From assembly GCF_002858675.1 (NCBI RefSeq), contig NZ_PJZF01000013.1, positions 1-64,000 of the forward strand: 64,000 bases of DNA, read 5' to 3'. The notes beneath the pieces are model-generated. The model did no database searches, was not told the DNA's origin, and was given only the letters and a program-made list of their open reading frames with translations. Shown here piece by piece: positions 9,672 through 18,221 of the stretch. Positions within the stretch are counted from its first letter, which is position 1; the number at the start of each line of letters is the position of its first letter. Position numbers and translations under genes: made by a program. Source of the DNA: Chimaeribacter californicus (lineage in GTDB: Bacteria; Pseudomonadota; Gammaproteobacteria; Enterobacterales; Enterobacteriaceae).

Positions 9672-11485
9672 AAAGGTTGATTGATATTTTCCAGGCTGCA
9701 CCCAGTGAGGCGCCCCCGAATAACGTCTTGTCTTATTACCTCTACTACCTGCGCCAGGTCTGGCCGAGCTTTACCGCACTGATGATTGTCGGCCTGATTG
9801 GCGCATTGATTGAGGTGATCCTGTTCAATTACCTCAGCCGCATTATCAACATCGTCAGCAATACGGCGGCGGTGGATCTGTTTGACGAGTATGGCGGTGA
9901 GCTGATGTGGATGGCGGTGGTGGCGCTGGTGCTGCGGCCCCTGTGCGTTGGGCTGCATGACATGCTGATCCACCAGACTATCAGCCCCGGCATGGGCAGC
10001 CTGATCTGCTGGCAGAACCATAACTATGTGATCAAGCAGAGCGTGGACTTCTTCCAGAGTGATTTTTCCGGCCGCATCGCCCAGCGCATTATGCAGACCG
10101 GCAACGCCCTGCGGGACTCGGCCGTGCAGGCGGTGGATGCCGTGTGGCATGTGATTATCTTCATCATCAGTTCGATGATTTTGTTCGCCACCGCTGACTG
10201 GCGGCTGATGCTGCCGCTGATCACCTGGCTGCTCTGTTACACGCTGACCCTCTGCTACTTTATCCCGCGGCTGAAACAGCGCGGCGTGAAATCGTCCGCT
10301 GCGTATTCACGGCTGGTGGGCCGCATTGTCGACAGTTACACCAACATCACCACAGTAAAACTTTTTGCGCACACCTCGCTGGAACAGCAATACATCCGCA
10401 AAGCCATCAGTGAACAGACGCAAAAAGCGCAGCAGGCCGGGCGGCTGATCACCGGCATAGACCTGCTGATCACCGTGCTGAACGGGCTGCTGATTGTGGC
10501 GACCACCGGGCTGGCGCTCTGGCTCTGGACGCAGTCGCTGATAAGCGTCGGCGCGATTGCGCTGGCGATCGGGCTGATGCTGCGGATTGTCAGCATGTCC
10601 GGCTGGTTGATGTGGGTAGTGAACGGCGTGTTTGGCGGCATCGGCGTGGTGCAGGACGGCGTAAAAATGGTTTCGCAGCCGATCAACGTGGTAGACCGCC
10701 CGCAGGCCCCGCCGCTGGCGATCCCTCGCGGGGAGATCCGCTTTAATAAGGTCAGCTTCCGTTATGACAACTACAACGCGGTGATCCAGAACTTTAACCT
10801 GACCATCCGCCCCGGCGAAAAGATTGGCCTGATTGGCCCGTCCGGGGCCGGGAAATCCACGCTGGTGAATCTGTTGCTGCGGTTTTATGACGTCGAGGAC
10901 GGCGCGGTGCTGATCGATGACCAGAACATTGCGGATGTCAGCCAGGAGAGCCTGCGCGCGCAGATTGGCATGATTTCTCAGGACACCTCCCTGCTGAACC
11001 GTTCACTGCGTGAGAACCTGATGTACGGTAACCCGGCGGCCACCGAAGAGGCGATTATGCATGCGCTGCGGCAGGTACATGCTGATGAGTTTATCGGGCG
11101 GTTGTGTGATGCCGAAGGGCGCACCGGGCTGGCGGCGCATGTGGGTGAACGCGGCACCAAGCTTTCCGGCGGCCAGCGCCAGCGCATCGCCATTGCGCGC
11201 GTATTACTCAAGGATGCGCCGATTCTGATCATGGATGAGGCGACCTCCGCGCTCGATTCTGAAGTCGAGGCGGCGGTGCAGGAGAACCTGGAGCCGATGA
11301 TGCAGGGGAAAACAGTGATCGCCATTGCGCACCGCCTGTCGACCATTGCCCGCATGGACCGGCTGATTGTGCTGAACCAGGGGCAGATTGTGGAGATGGG
11401 CACCCATCAGGAGTTGCTGGCGCAGAACGGCCTCTATACGCGGCTCTGGCAACACCAGATTGCCGGCTTTGTCGGTGGGCCGTAA
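9653..11485 (+). CDS. ABC exporter, fused transmembrane and ATPase domains
   Basis: A 610-residue half-transporter expected to work as a dimer in the inner membrane. The N-terminal half (about residues 30-310) has the six-helix exporter fold. The C-terminal half holds Walker A GPSGAGKST, the signature LSGGQRQR, Walker B ILIMDEATSALDS and the switch IAHRLSTI. It resembles MsbA/MdlB-type multidrug or lipid exporters; the substrate cannot be inferred. The ATG at 9653 follows GCGAGAG. The unit is monocistronic and bounded by repeat clusters A and B. Confidence 0.93.
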   Translation: MFYRRLERLIDIFQAAPSEAPPNNVLSYYLYYLRQVWPSFTALMIVGLIGALIEVILFNYLSRIINIVSNTAAVDLFDEYGGELMWMAVVALVLRPLCVGLHDMLIHQTISPGMGSLICWQNHNYVIKQSVDFFQSDFSGRIAQRIMQTGNALRDSAVQAVDAVWHVIIFIISSMILFATADWRLMLPLITWLLCYTLTLCYFIPRLKQRGVKSSAAYSRLVGRIVDSYTNITTVKLFAHTSLEQQYIRKAISEQTQKAQQAGRLITGIDLLITVLNGLLIVATTGLALWLWTQSLISVGAIALAIGLMLRIVSMSGWLMWVVNGVFGGIGVVQDGVKMVSQPINVVDRPQAPPLAIPRGEIRFNKVSFRYDNYNAVIQNFNLTIRPGEKIGLIGPSGAGKSTLVNLLLRFYDVEDGAVLIDDQNIADVSQESLRAQIGMISQDTSLLNRSLRENLMYGNPAATEEAIMHALRQVHADEFIGRLCDAEGRTGLAAHVGERGTKLSGGQRQRIAIARVLLKDAPILIMDEATSALDSEVEAAVQENLEPMMQGKTVIAIAHRLSTIARMDRLIVLNQGQIVEMGTHQELLAQNGLYTRLWQHQIAGFVGGP

Positions 11486-11495
11486 GCGTATTTTT

Positions 11496-11580
11496 ATGGT
11501 GCCATAATGATGCGTTAGTGACACCAAAAGAGCACTTTTACAGCGCCTTATTGGTACCAATAAGGCGCTATTTTTATACA
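11496..11580. repeat. Dispersed 22-bp repeat, cluster B, with perfect 28-bp palindrome
   Basis: Contains the perfect palindrome 11542-11569 (left arm AGCGCCTTATTGGT, right arm its exact complement) centred on GGTACC and followed by an A/T run, so it can also terminate transcription in both directions. A neighbouring inverted unit reads GACACCAAAAGAGCAC. It separates the ABC exporter from the LysR remnant. Confidence 0.75.
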
Positions 11581-11582
11581 AC

Positions 11583-11985
11583 TTAACTATGCCCTGCTGC
11601 CTGCGTCCGGGCTTTTAAAAAATCGATAAACGCCCGTACTTTTTCCGGTACGTGGCGGGTATTGGGGTAGAGGGCGGAGATCGCCTGCGCCGGGAAGCGG
11701 TGATCGGGCAACAGAATGGTGAGCCGCCCCTCATCGATCAGCGTTTGTGCCAGCCAGTCCGGCAGCAGGGCGACCCCGCTCCCCTCTAGCGCGAATGTCA
11801 GCAGGGCCGCAGCGCTGTCCGCCAGCCACGCTGCACCGCCCGCGACCTCAAACGTCATGCGGTTGCCCTCCGGCGTTGTCACCGGCCAGCCCGCGCATCT
11901 CCGCCGCTCCACTGTGGTTTTCAGCCACACCAACGCCGGATTACTGTGGCGCCATCTGCATGAAACACCGGCCAGCACAGCCTGA
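11583..11985 (-). pseudogene. C-terminal remnant of a LysR-type regulator
   Basis: About 130 residues match the second half of a LysR effector domain, with the typical GSGVALLPDWLA and a VRAFIDFL-like ending. The DNA-binding HTH and the first effector subdomain are missing. The upstream part of the frame (MVLIKCGFSILL) looks fortuitous and enters the repeat region. It lies on the same strand as, and downstream of, the beta-lactamase, so it is not in the divergent AmpR position. It is probably non-functional debris trapped between repeats B and C. Confidence 0.75.
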
Positions 11986-12001
11986 CAGGATGCGATTAAC
12001 A

Positions 12002-12077
12002 AGATACTAAAACCACACTTAATTAGCACCAAAAAGGCACCTTTTTGGTGCCTTTTTTAGCCTTTTTCAGTACCAGA
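12002..12077. repeat. Dispersed 22-bp repeat, cluster C, doubling as beta-lactamase terminator
   Basis: The hairpin at 12031-12057 pairs AAAAAGGCACC with GGTGCCTTTTT around a T5 loop and is flanked by further units with AGCACC and AGTACC cores. It lies just past the beta-lactamase stop on that gene's downstream side and has T-rich tails on both strands, so it should act as a bidirectional terminator. Confidence 0.75.
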
Positions 12078-12965
12078 TTAGTGTGATGCACTAAAGGCGG
12101 CGAGCACCTGCCGGGTGGCGGTCGCCAGCACATCGCGGCGGGCTTCGGCGTCCGCTTTTGGCTGTGTGAAATAGATGGCCAGCACCAGCGGTTTACCGTG
12201 CGGCGGCCAGATAATCGCCAGATCGTTGGTGGTGCCGTAGTCACCTGACCCGGTTTTATCGCCGACCTCCCAGCCCGCCGGCACCCCGGCGCGGATACTC
12301 TTCGCACCGGTCTGGCTGTTTTTCAGCCAGCCAATCATCTGCTGTTGTTGGGCCGGCGGCAAGGCGTCGCCCAGCGCCAGGTGTTGCAGGTTGCGCGCCA
12401 TTGCCTGCGGCGTGGAGGTGTCGCGTTCATCACCGGGGATGGCGGTATTTAATGCCGGTTCCCAGCGGTCAAGGCGTGTCTTGTCATCATGCAGACTGCG
12501 CGCAAGTTTGGTGATGCGCTGTGGCCCGCCGATCTCGGTTAACAGTAGGTTAGCCGCCGTGTTGTCACTCCACTCGATCGCCGCCGCGCAAAGCTCTGCC
12601 ACCGTCATGCCTTCCGCCAGATGTTTGCCGGTCACCGGCGCATAACTCAGCAGGGCAGCGCGGTCGTAACGGATACGTTTTGCCAGGAGATCGGGCTGCG
12701 TGACGCTGTGTTGCAGCACCGCACCCGCCGCCAGCACTTTAAACGTACTCGCCATCGCAAAGCGCTCCTCACCACGGTAGGTGATTTCCCGCTGGCTGCC
12801 GGTATCAATCAGCGCCACCCCGAGCCGCCCATTGGCGCTGCGCTCCAGTTCCGCCAGTTGTGCTGCCAGCGTATCGGTGGCGGCGGCCGCCTGAAAGACC
12901 GCACCGGAGAGCATCAGCCCAGCGGCGAGCAAAAGGGTACGGCGACAACGTGACATCAGGTTCAT
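12078..12965 (-). CDS. bla: Class A beta-lactamase, CTX-M/KLUC-like
   Basis: A periplasmic serine beta-lactamase of 295 residues with a signal peptide of about 29 residues ending AAAA. All Ambler class A motifs are intact: STFK (S73), SDN (S133), the omega-loop E169 in RWEPALNTAIPGD, and KTGSGDYGTTND (K237). The Ser after KTG and the LNTAIPGD loop are shared with the CTX-M, KLUC, RAHN and FONA group, so an extended-spectrum cephalosporinase is plausible but the spectrum is untested. The start at 12965 follows AAGGAAAG. The gene stands alone between repeats C and D, with no insertion sequence, integron or intact regulator. Its GC and codon use match the neighbourhood, suggesting long residence. 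Confidence 0.95.
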   Translation of the reverse strand: MNLMSRCRRTLLLAAGLMLSGAVFQAAAATDTLAAQLAELERSANGRLGVALIDTGSQREITYRGEERFAMASTFKVLAAGAVLQHSVTQPDLLAKRIRYDRAALLSYAPVTGKHLAEGMTVAELCAAAIEWSDNTAANLLLTEIGGPQRITKLARSLHDDKTRLDRWEPALNTAIPGDERDTSTPQAMARNLQHLALGDALPPAQQQQMIGWLKNSQTGAKSIRAGVPAGWEVGDKTGSGDYGTTNDLAIIWPPHGKPLVLAIYFTQPKADAEARRDVLATATRQVLAAFSASH

Positions 12966-12987
12966 CCATTTCTTTCCTTGTATTAAG

Positions 12988-13066
12988 TATAATAACAACA
13001 CTAAAAAGGCGTAAATTTAGTACCAATTAAACGCCTTTAAGACACTATAACGCGCCTTTTATACCG
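12988..13066. repeat. Dispersed 22-bp repeat, cluster D
   Basis: On the minus strand, two adjacent 22-bp units begin GGCGTTTAATTGGTACT and TACGCCTTTTTAGTG; AAAGGCGT and ACGCCTTT can also pair. It lies upstream of both the beta-lactamase (leftward) and rtcB (rightward), so it occupies their shared divergent promoter region rather than a terminator position. Confidence 0.65.
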
Positions 13067-13163
13067 GTTATCTTTCAGGTGCGCCTCTCCCGTTTGGCAT
13101 TTCAGGATTATCCTTAGAAGAGGGTGACAGCACATCACCCTCCCCGCTTCTTTTTGACGAGTT

Positions 13164-14405
13164 ATGACAATGAGCAAGAAACAGCCCGATCAGATTCAGT
13201 TGCTGACTTCCCCCGGCGGCGCGCCGGTAAAAATGTGGACACAGGGCGTGCCCGTCGAGCCGGAAGCCAGGGCGCAGTTACAGAACACGGCAAAGATGCC
13301 GTTCATCTTTAAACACCTGGCGGTGATGCCGGATGTGCACCTGGGCAAAGGCTCCACCATCGGCAGCGTGATCCCTACCCGAGGGGCGATTATCCCGGCG
13401 GCGGTCGGCGTGGACATCGGCTGCGGCATGATTGCCGTGCGCACCTCATTGACGGCGGCCGATCTGCCGGACAACCTCGCCGGGCTGCGCAGCGCCATAG
13501 AGCAGGCGGTGCCGCACGGGCGCACCACGGCGCGTTCCAAACGGGATAAAGGCGCGTGGGATCGCACACCACAGGAAGTGGACAACCACTGGTCAACGCT
13601 CGCCCCGCGCTTTAAGCGCCTGACCGACAAGTACCCCCAGTTGCTGAAAACCAATAACCACCAGCACCTCGGCACGCTGGGTACCGGTAACCACTTTATT
13701 GAGGTCTGCCTGGATGAGCAGCAGCGGGTTTGGGTGATGCTGCACAGCGGGTCACGCGGGGTAGGGAATGCCATCGGCACGCTGTTTATTGCGCTGGCGC
13801 AGAAAGATATGCAGCGCCATATCGCCAATCTGCCGGATCGCGATCTCGCCTATTTTGAAGAGGGCAGCCGCCACTTTGAGGACTATATGGCCGCGGTCGG
13901 CTGGGCGCAGGATTTCGCCCGCCATAACCGTGAGGTGATGATGGCGCGGGTGCTGGCGGCGCTCTCCCAGGTGGTGCCGAAACCCTTTTTGACCCAGCAG
14001 GAGGCCGTGAACTGCCACCACAATTATGTGCAGCGGGAGAAACATTTTGGCGAAGAGGTGCTGGTGACGCGCAAAGGGGCGGTGTCGGCCCAGAAGGGTG
14101 AGATGGGTATTATTCCCGGTTCGATGGGCGCGAAAAGTTTCATTGTCCGCGGGCTGGGGAATGCGGAGAGTTTTTGCTCATGCAGCCACGGCGCGGGGCG
14201 GACGATGAGCCGCACCGCCGCCAAAAAGCGTTTCAGCGTGGCCGACCAGATCCGCGCCACCGCCCATGTCGAGTGCCGCAAAGACAGCGAGGTGATCGAT
14301 GAAATCCCGATGGCCTATAAAGATATTGATGCGGTGATGGCCGCCCAATCCTCGCTGGTGGAGATTGTGCATACCCTGCGGCAGGTGGTGTGCGTGAAAG
14401 GTTGA
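13164..14405 (+). CDS. RtcB family RNA-splicing ligase
   Basis: A 413-residue RtcB-type ligase that joins 2',3'-cyclic phosphate or 3'-phosphate RNA ends to 5'-OH ends using GTP and Mn2+. Metal and guanylylation landmarks are present: MPDVHLGKG, GVDIGCGM, GTGNHFIE, HSGSRG, the NCHHNYV histidines, and the SHGAGR segment with its nucleophile histidine. It is close to full family length. No rtcA, rtcR or archease gene is adjacent, so this is an orphan ligase on mobile DNA. Two in-frame ATGs (13164, 13170) are possible. RNA repair after nuclease damage is the family expectation; a role with any particular toxin is not shown. Confidence 0.93.
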   Translation: MTMSKKQPDQIQLLTSPGGAPVKMWTQGVPVEPEARAQLQNTAKMPFIFKHLAVMPDVHLGKGSTIGSVIPTRGAIIPAAVGVDIGCGMIAVRTSLTAADLPDNLAGLRSAIEQAVPHGRTTARSKRDKGAWDRTPQEVDNHWSTLAPRFKRLTDKYPQLLKTNNHQHLGTLGTGNHFIEVCLDEQQRVWVMLHSGSRGVGNAIGTLFIALAQKDMQRHIANLPDRDLAYFEEGSRHFEDYMAAVGWAQDFARHNREVMMARVLAALSQVVPKPFLTQQEAVNCHHNYVQREKHFGEEVLVTRKGAVSAQKGEMGIIPGSMGAKSFIVRGLGNAESFCSCSHGAGRTMSRTAAKKRFSVADQIRATAHVECRKDSEVIDEIPMAYKDIDAVMAAQSSLVEIVHTLRQVVCVKG

Positions 14406-14406
14406 C

Positions 14407-14480
14407 TGACACCAAAAAGGCACCGTTAAAGTGCCTTTTTGGTACTATAAAAACACCTTTTTTGCACTAAAAAAGCATCA
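14407..14480. repeat. Dispersed 22-bp repeat, cluster E
   Basis: The hairpin AAAAAGGCAC/GTGCCTTTTT is followed by two exactly spaced 22-bp units beginning GTGCCTTTTTGGTACT and ACACCTTTTTTGCACT. It sits between the convergent rtcB and metallophosphoesterase genes and can terminate both. Confidence 0.8.
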
Positions 14481-14497
14481 GAATGAACAGGGATATG

Positions 14498-16585
14498 CTA
14501 CTGCGGCGTGATCTCCCCGCTTTGCAGGTTAACCCGGAAATTGCGGCTGGGTTGGCCGTGCAGGTATTTATCTATCACCCTGAAAAGCGTGCCGAACCGC
14601 AGGCGAAATATCTCGTCAACACTGCTTTTTTCATTAACTTTTCGGGTGACCGGCGGCAGGGTGGCGGCAAGCGTGCCGGTTAACAGCTGGTACTGCTTCA
14701 GCCGTGTTTCAGAGATATCCCGTAACGCCAGTTCATCCGCATTACGCAGGCGGTAGAAATCCACGGCCAGGTCAAATCCGTTCCAACTCGCAAAATCCTC
14801 TAATTTCAATCCCGCCCGCTGTGCCAGTGCCTCCGCTTTCTGTTGGGCGTTTTCCCATGCCGCGCGCTTTTCCTGGGAATAACGCCGGGTAATATCCAGC
14901 TTGCGCGGCGTGCTGCCGGGCGCACACTGCGCAGGACCAACGCTCAGCGGCTCTCCCGGCACATCGCGCCAGGCCGGCAGCCCCTCTGCCTGGCTCAGGA
15001 TGAGCATCTCTTTACCCGTCAGGTTGAACAGCATTTGCCGGATGTCACACGGCCACTCTTCGGGGAGAAAACGCAGGCGGGTCAGCTCGGTGATATGCCA
15101 TTGTGTGAAGGCATAATAGTTTTCCGCGTTGAGAATGGCCTTATTCCAGAGATGCGGCGAGTGGCTGGCGTTCAGGGAGTCCCACTCTTGCTGATAGTGT
15201 TCAAACAGTTCATTGAAACGCGGCACACTCTCCAGGATCACGGTCTGAACCTCCATTTCTGTGCGGTTTTTGATGCTGAGGATTTTATAGGCCGGAACAT
15301 AGGCGGCCAGCGACGGCGCCTGAATATTGACCAACATGCTGCCGTCAGGGTAGCGGCGAACGCCGGTGTCATTGAAGTGCATATGCCCGCCGACATGAAC
15401 GCCAATGCCGGTTTTCGCCAGCGCATAGCTGGTTTCTTTACTGGGTGCCCGAGTTAGCTGGAGTTTTCCTTCGCCGAACAACGTTTCAATATCCTGCGCT
15501 GCGCCGTTATCGAACTCCACCATCGGGAAGTGGCTGAAGGCCACCAGCGTTTTATTTTGTGCTTTTGCACGCTGTGCGACGGAGGCCATCCAGGCCACGG
15601 TCTGCTGTTTGTGGGTCAGCATGCGGTTGTAGCCTGCCTCTCCGGAACCGGCAAAATTACCCGCCGCCCCGGGTTTAGCGGCATCGGCTTTTTCAGCGGG
15701 CACATAGACATTCGCATCCACGGCCAGTAACCAGAGGCCGGGAACAGGCTCGGCCAGGTAGCTGCTGTCTGCCACCGTAAAACAGGGGCCATATCCCGGC
15801 TGTTTATAGTTCCCGCCGGTGCCCTGGGCACAAATTTCATAGTGCCGGCGACGGAAATCACTGGCCTGTAATGCGGCCTGATAACGGTAAGGTTGCTGGT
15901 GGTAACCGGCGTAGGGGGTTTCCCAGTAACGGTCGGCAGGCGAAGGGTTAAGGCCGAACGGCCCCATCGCGTTCATGACATACTCATAACCGCGGCTGGC
16001 CATCTCTTCACTGCACAGGGTGGGCAACCCGGTGCCGGTGTTGATGAGGGCGGTACTGCCCGCGTACCCCCGGCACTCTTTCGCACCCCGGCTGAAAATG
16101 CGTTGGGTTTGCCCTCCCTTGCCCAGGAAATCCTCCTCGCCGCCCGGCGTATCAAAGGGGCGGTTGGGATCATGGTTGCCCGGTGTGGCAAAGAAACGCA
16201 TCCCATAACGCTGCTCATACTCATGCAACAGGGAGACCAGCCCGCGAAGATGCAATGACTGCCCGTCATCGCTGAAATCCCCCGGCAGCGCAACCAGTTT
16301 AATGCCTTTACGGCCGGCGTCATCCAGGGCGGCCCGCAGCGCGAAGTAATTTTCATTAAACAGCCGCGTGGAGGTCAACTGGGCGTACATGGTGCGGATC
16401 ACCGCCGACCGGCCACTTTTGCTGTTTTTCAGCCCGTTAAATGCCCCATCGGCAAATTGCCCGTACACATCATGAAAGTGGATATCCGGCATAAAGGCGA
16501 TGCGATAGGAGTAGGGTTCAGCTGCGGTGACGCTTCCGGCCACGACAGTGAGTAATGCCAGACAATGCTGAATGATTTTCTTCAT
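14498..16585 (-). CDS. Exported metallophosphoesterase
   Basis: A 695-residue protein with a signal peptide (cleavage after about residue 21, VTAAEP) and a calcineurin-like dinuclear-metal domain. Motifs in order are MPDIHFHD, LPGDFSDDG, TPGNHDP, AFSHFPM and GGHMHFND, all complete. It has a long C-terminal extension (about residues 450-695) that I do not recognise. It probably hydrolyses a phosphodiester or phosphomonoester in the periplasm. The start at 16585 follows CGAGG. It begins 59 bp after the PTS fusion gene on the same strand and may be the last gene of that operon, although a separate promoter cannot be excluded. Confidence 0.88.
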   Translation of the reverse strand: MKKIIQHCLALLTVVAGSVTAAEPYSYRIAFMPDIHFHDVYGQFADGAFNGLKNSKSGRSAVIRTMYAQLTSTRLFNENYFALRAALDDAGRKGIKLVALPGDFSDDGQSLHLRGLVSLLHEYEQRYGMRFFATPGNHDPNRPFDTPGGEEDFLGKGGQTQRIFSRGAKECRGYAGSTALINTGTGLPTLCSEEMASRGYEYVMNAMGPFGLNPSPADRYWETPYAGYHQQPYRYQAALQASDFRRRHYEICAQGTGGNYKQPGYGPCFTVADSSYLAEPVPGLWLLAVDANVYVPAEKADAAKPGAAGNFAGSGEAGYNRMLTHKQQTVAWMASVAQRAKAQNKTLVAFSHFPMVEFDNGAAQDIETLFGEGKLQLTRAPSKETSYALAKTGIGVHVGGHMHFNDTGVRRYPDGSMLVNIQAPSLAAYVPAYKILSIKNRTEMEVQTVILESVPRFNELFEHYQQEWDSLNASHSPHLWNKAILNAENYYAFTQWHITELTRLRFLPEEWPCDIRQMLFNLTGKEMLILSQAEGLPAWRDVPGEPLSVGPAQCAPGSTPRKLDITRRYSQEKRAAWENAQQKAEALAQRAGLKLEDFASWNGFDLAVDFYRLRNADELALRDISETRLKQYQLLTGTLAATLPPVTRKVNEKSSVDEIFRLRFGTLFRVIDKYLHGQPSRNFRVNLQSGEITPQ

Positions 16586-16644
16586 ATTTACCTCGCGACA
16601 TGCAACGGCATGGTTTGTTGCTGAGAGGGTTTGCACACTGTCGG

Positions 16645-18201
16645 CTACGCATGTGCGCTGTCGCTGCCCAGTTCGGTTTGCAGGAACGCCACCAGTGCCT
16701 CGGGTGCAGGCGCATTCATCAGTTGCTCACGAAAAGCGCTATGCATCAGCTTGCGTGCCAGCGCGGAAAAGATTCGCATATGCTCGGTTTGTGCCTGCGC
16801 GCTGAGGGTGAGCATGATCACCAGCCGCACATCCACGCCGTCACCCCAGGGCAGGGGAGCCTTCAGGCGCAGCACGGAGAGGCTGTTGTGGAGGATGGCG
16901 GGGGATTTGCAGTGCGGGATCGCCACAGAGAAGCCCAGCGCGGTGGAAAATACTGCCTCACGCTGCCAGACAGCCCGCTCAGCCTCCACCCCGGACACCA
17001 CACGCCGGTGACGATCCAGATTATCGGTAAGCCGTTTAATCGCCTCGTGCTTATCGGCGATTGTCTCATCGAGCAGTATCAGCGAGGGGGCCATGAGCGG
17101 CACAGGGGCAGCCTCCGCGCCCGGCAGATGCTGCGGTTTGTCACGCTCCAGCATGAACCATCGCCCGGCCACCGCATCCGGGTCAGGAATCAGCACCCCG
17201 TAGCGCGTGTCCAGCAACACGGTTTTCGCCTGCTGCATCTGCGGGTGTGTTTCCGGCGGCACACAGAGCAAAGGAATAGAGAATGCGCGGGCGAGGATGG
17301 CGGTATGGGACGTTTCCGCCCCCGTCTCCATCACGATGCCGTGCAGGTGGGGGCCGCGCAGCGCCAGCAATTGCCCCGGCGTCATGATGCCCCGGCAGAT
17401 AACCACCGCCGCCCCGTGCAGCACCGGCACCTGCAATCGCGGATCGCGCGAGAGATGCGCGGCCAGCCGGAAACCTACATCCTGCACATCCAGCTCGCGC
17501 TGGCGCAAATAGTCACTGTCGCTCTGCCGGAACGGCAAACGAAGCGCGTCGATGGCGCTGGCGAGCGCGGCCAGCGCATTGGCCGCGCCGCGCTGGCTGA
17601 ACAGCGCCTCTTCCACGGCTTCATCCTCCAGTAACTGGCTATGCGCCGCCAGGATCTGCGCGGCCTCGCCTTGCGCTGCGGCAGCTTCGCGCTCAAGCTG
17701 CCCGCGGGCACCGTGCCACGCCGCCCGCAGTTGCTGATGCTGCGTGGGTTGGTCAGCGGCAGGCTCAGAGTGCGCCAGCAGGTGAAGATCGGCGGGCGTA
17801 AAGGTCACCGGCACGCCCTGCGCCATCCCCGGGCTGATGCCTTTCCCACGCAGAACCGGGGAAGTGGTGCGCGCAAGGAAGACCGGCAGCGCACCGTCAC
17901 TGCCCGGCTCACTCTGGGTAAACGGCGTGTCGCAACCGGCCAGCTCATGCAGGATAAAGTGGCTCAACGCCTGATGGGCCGCCTGCGCGTCCGGCCCGTC
18001 AATCTGTAACCGGCAGGCATCCTTCAGGGCGACATCCGCCCCCACCAGCGCCAGCGCACTTTTGGCATTCGCCTGACGTGAGTTACTGCGGTTCACCAGC
18101 GTAACCGACGACTGAAAGCGGGCGGCGCAGCGCGCCAGTGCACCGGCAGGGCGGGCATGGAGGCCATGCGCTAACGGGCAACAAAATGAAATAGTCAGCA
18201 T
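16645..18201 (-). CDS. PTS fusion protein: HPr, Enzyme I N-terminal part, EIIA (fructose type)
   Basis: A cytosolic phosphotransfer protein of about 518 residues. Order: an HPr domain with its phosphohistidine in HGLHARPAG; an Enzyme I-like N-terminal part (GISPGMAQG, the helical HPr-docking region, phosphohistidine in TSHTAILAR); then directly a fructose-type EIIA with phosphohistidine in AIPHCKS. The PEP-binding barrel that normally follows in Enzyme I (about 300 residues, as in the roughly 830-residue FryA/PtsA class) is absent, so phosphate must come from another Enzyme I or HPr. The preferred start is 18201 (GGATGAG upstream); ATG 18222, overlapping the mannosidase stop as TAATG, is the alternative. 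Confidence 0.88.
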   Translation of the reverse strand: MLTISFCCPLAHGLHARPAGALARCAARFQSSVTLVNRSNSRQANAKSALALVGADVALKDACRLQIDGPDAQAAHQALSHFILHELAGCDTPFTQSEPGSDGALPVFLARTTSPVLRGKGISPGMAQGVPVTFTPADLHLLAHSEPAADQPTQHQQLRAAWHGARGQLEREAAAAQGEAAQILAAHSQLLEDEAVEEALFSQRGAANALAALASAIDALRLPFRQSDSDYLRQRELDVQDVGFRLAAHLSRDPRLQVPVLHGAAVVICRGIMTPGQLLALRGPHLHGIVMETGAETSHTAILARAFSIPLLCVPPETHPQMQQAKTVLLDTRYGVLIPDPDAVAGRWFMLERDKPQHLPGAEAAPVPLMAPSLILLDETIADKHEAIKRLTDNLDRHRRVVSGVEAERAVWQREAVFSTALGFSVAIPHCKSPAILHNSLSVLRLKAPLPWGDGVDVRLVIMLTLSAQAQTEHMRIFSALARKLMHSAFREQLMNAPAPEALVAFLQTELGSDSAHA

Positions 18202-18221
18202 AGGGTTCTCATCCAGTGGCA

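Noticed and set aside
16600-17634. 344-codon open frame opposite the PTS fusion gene
   Set aside because: Composition dominated by His, Gln and Arg; no domain; the opposite strand has intact PTS motifs.
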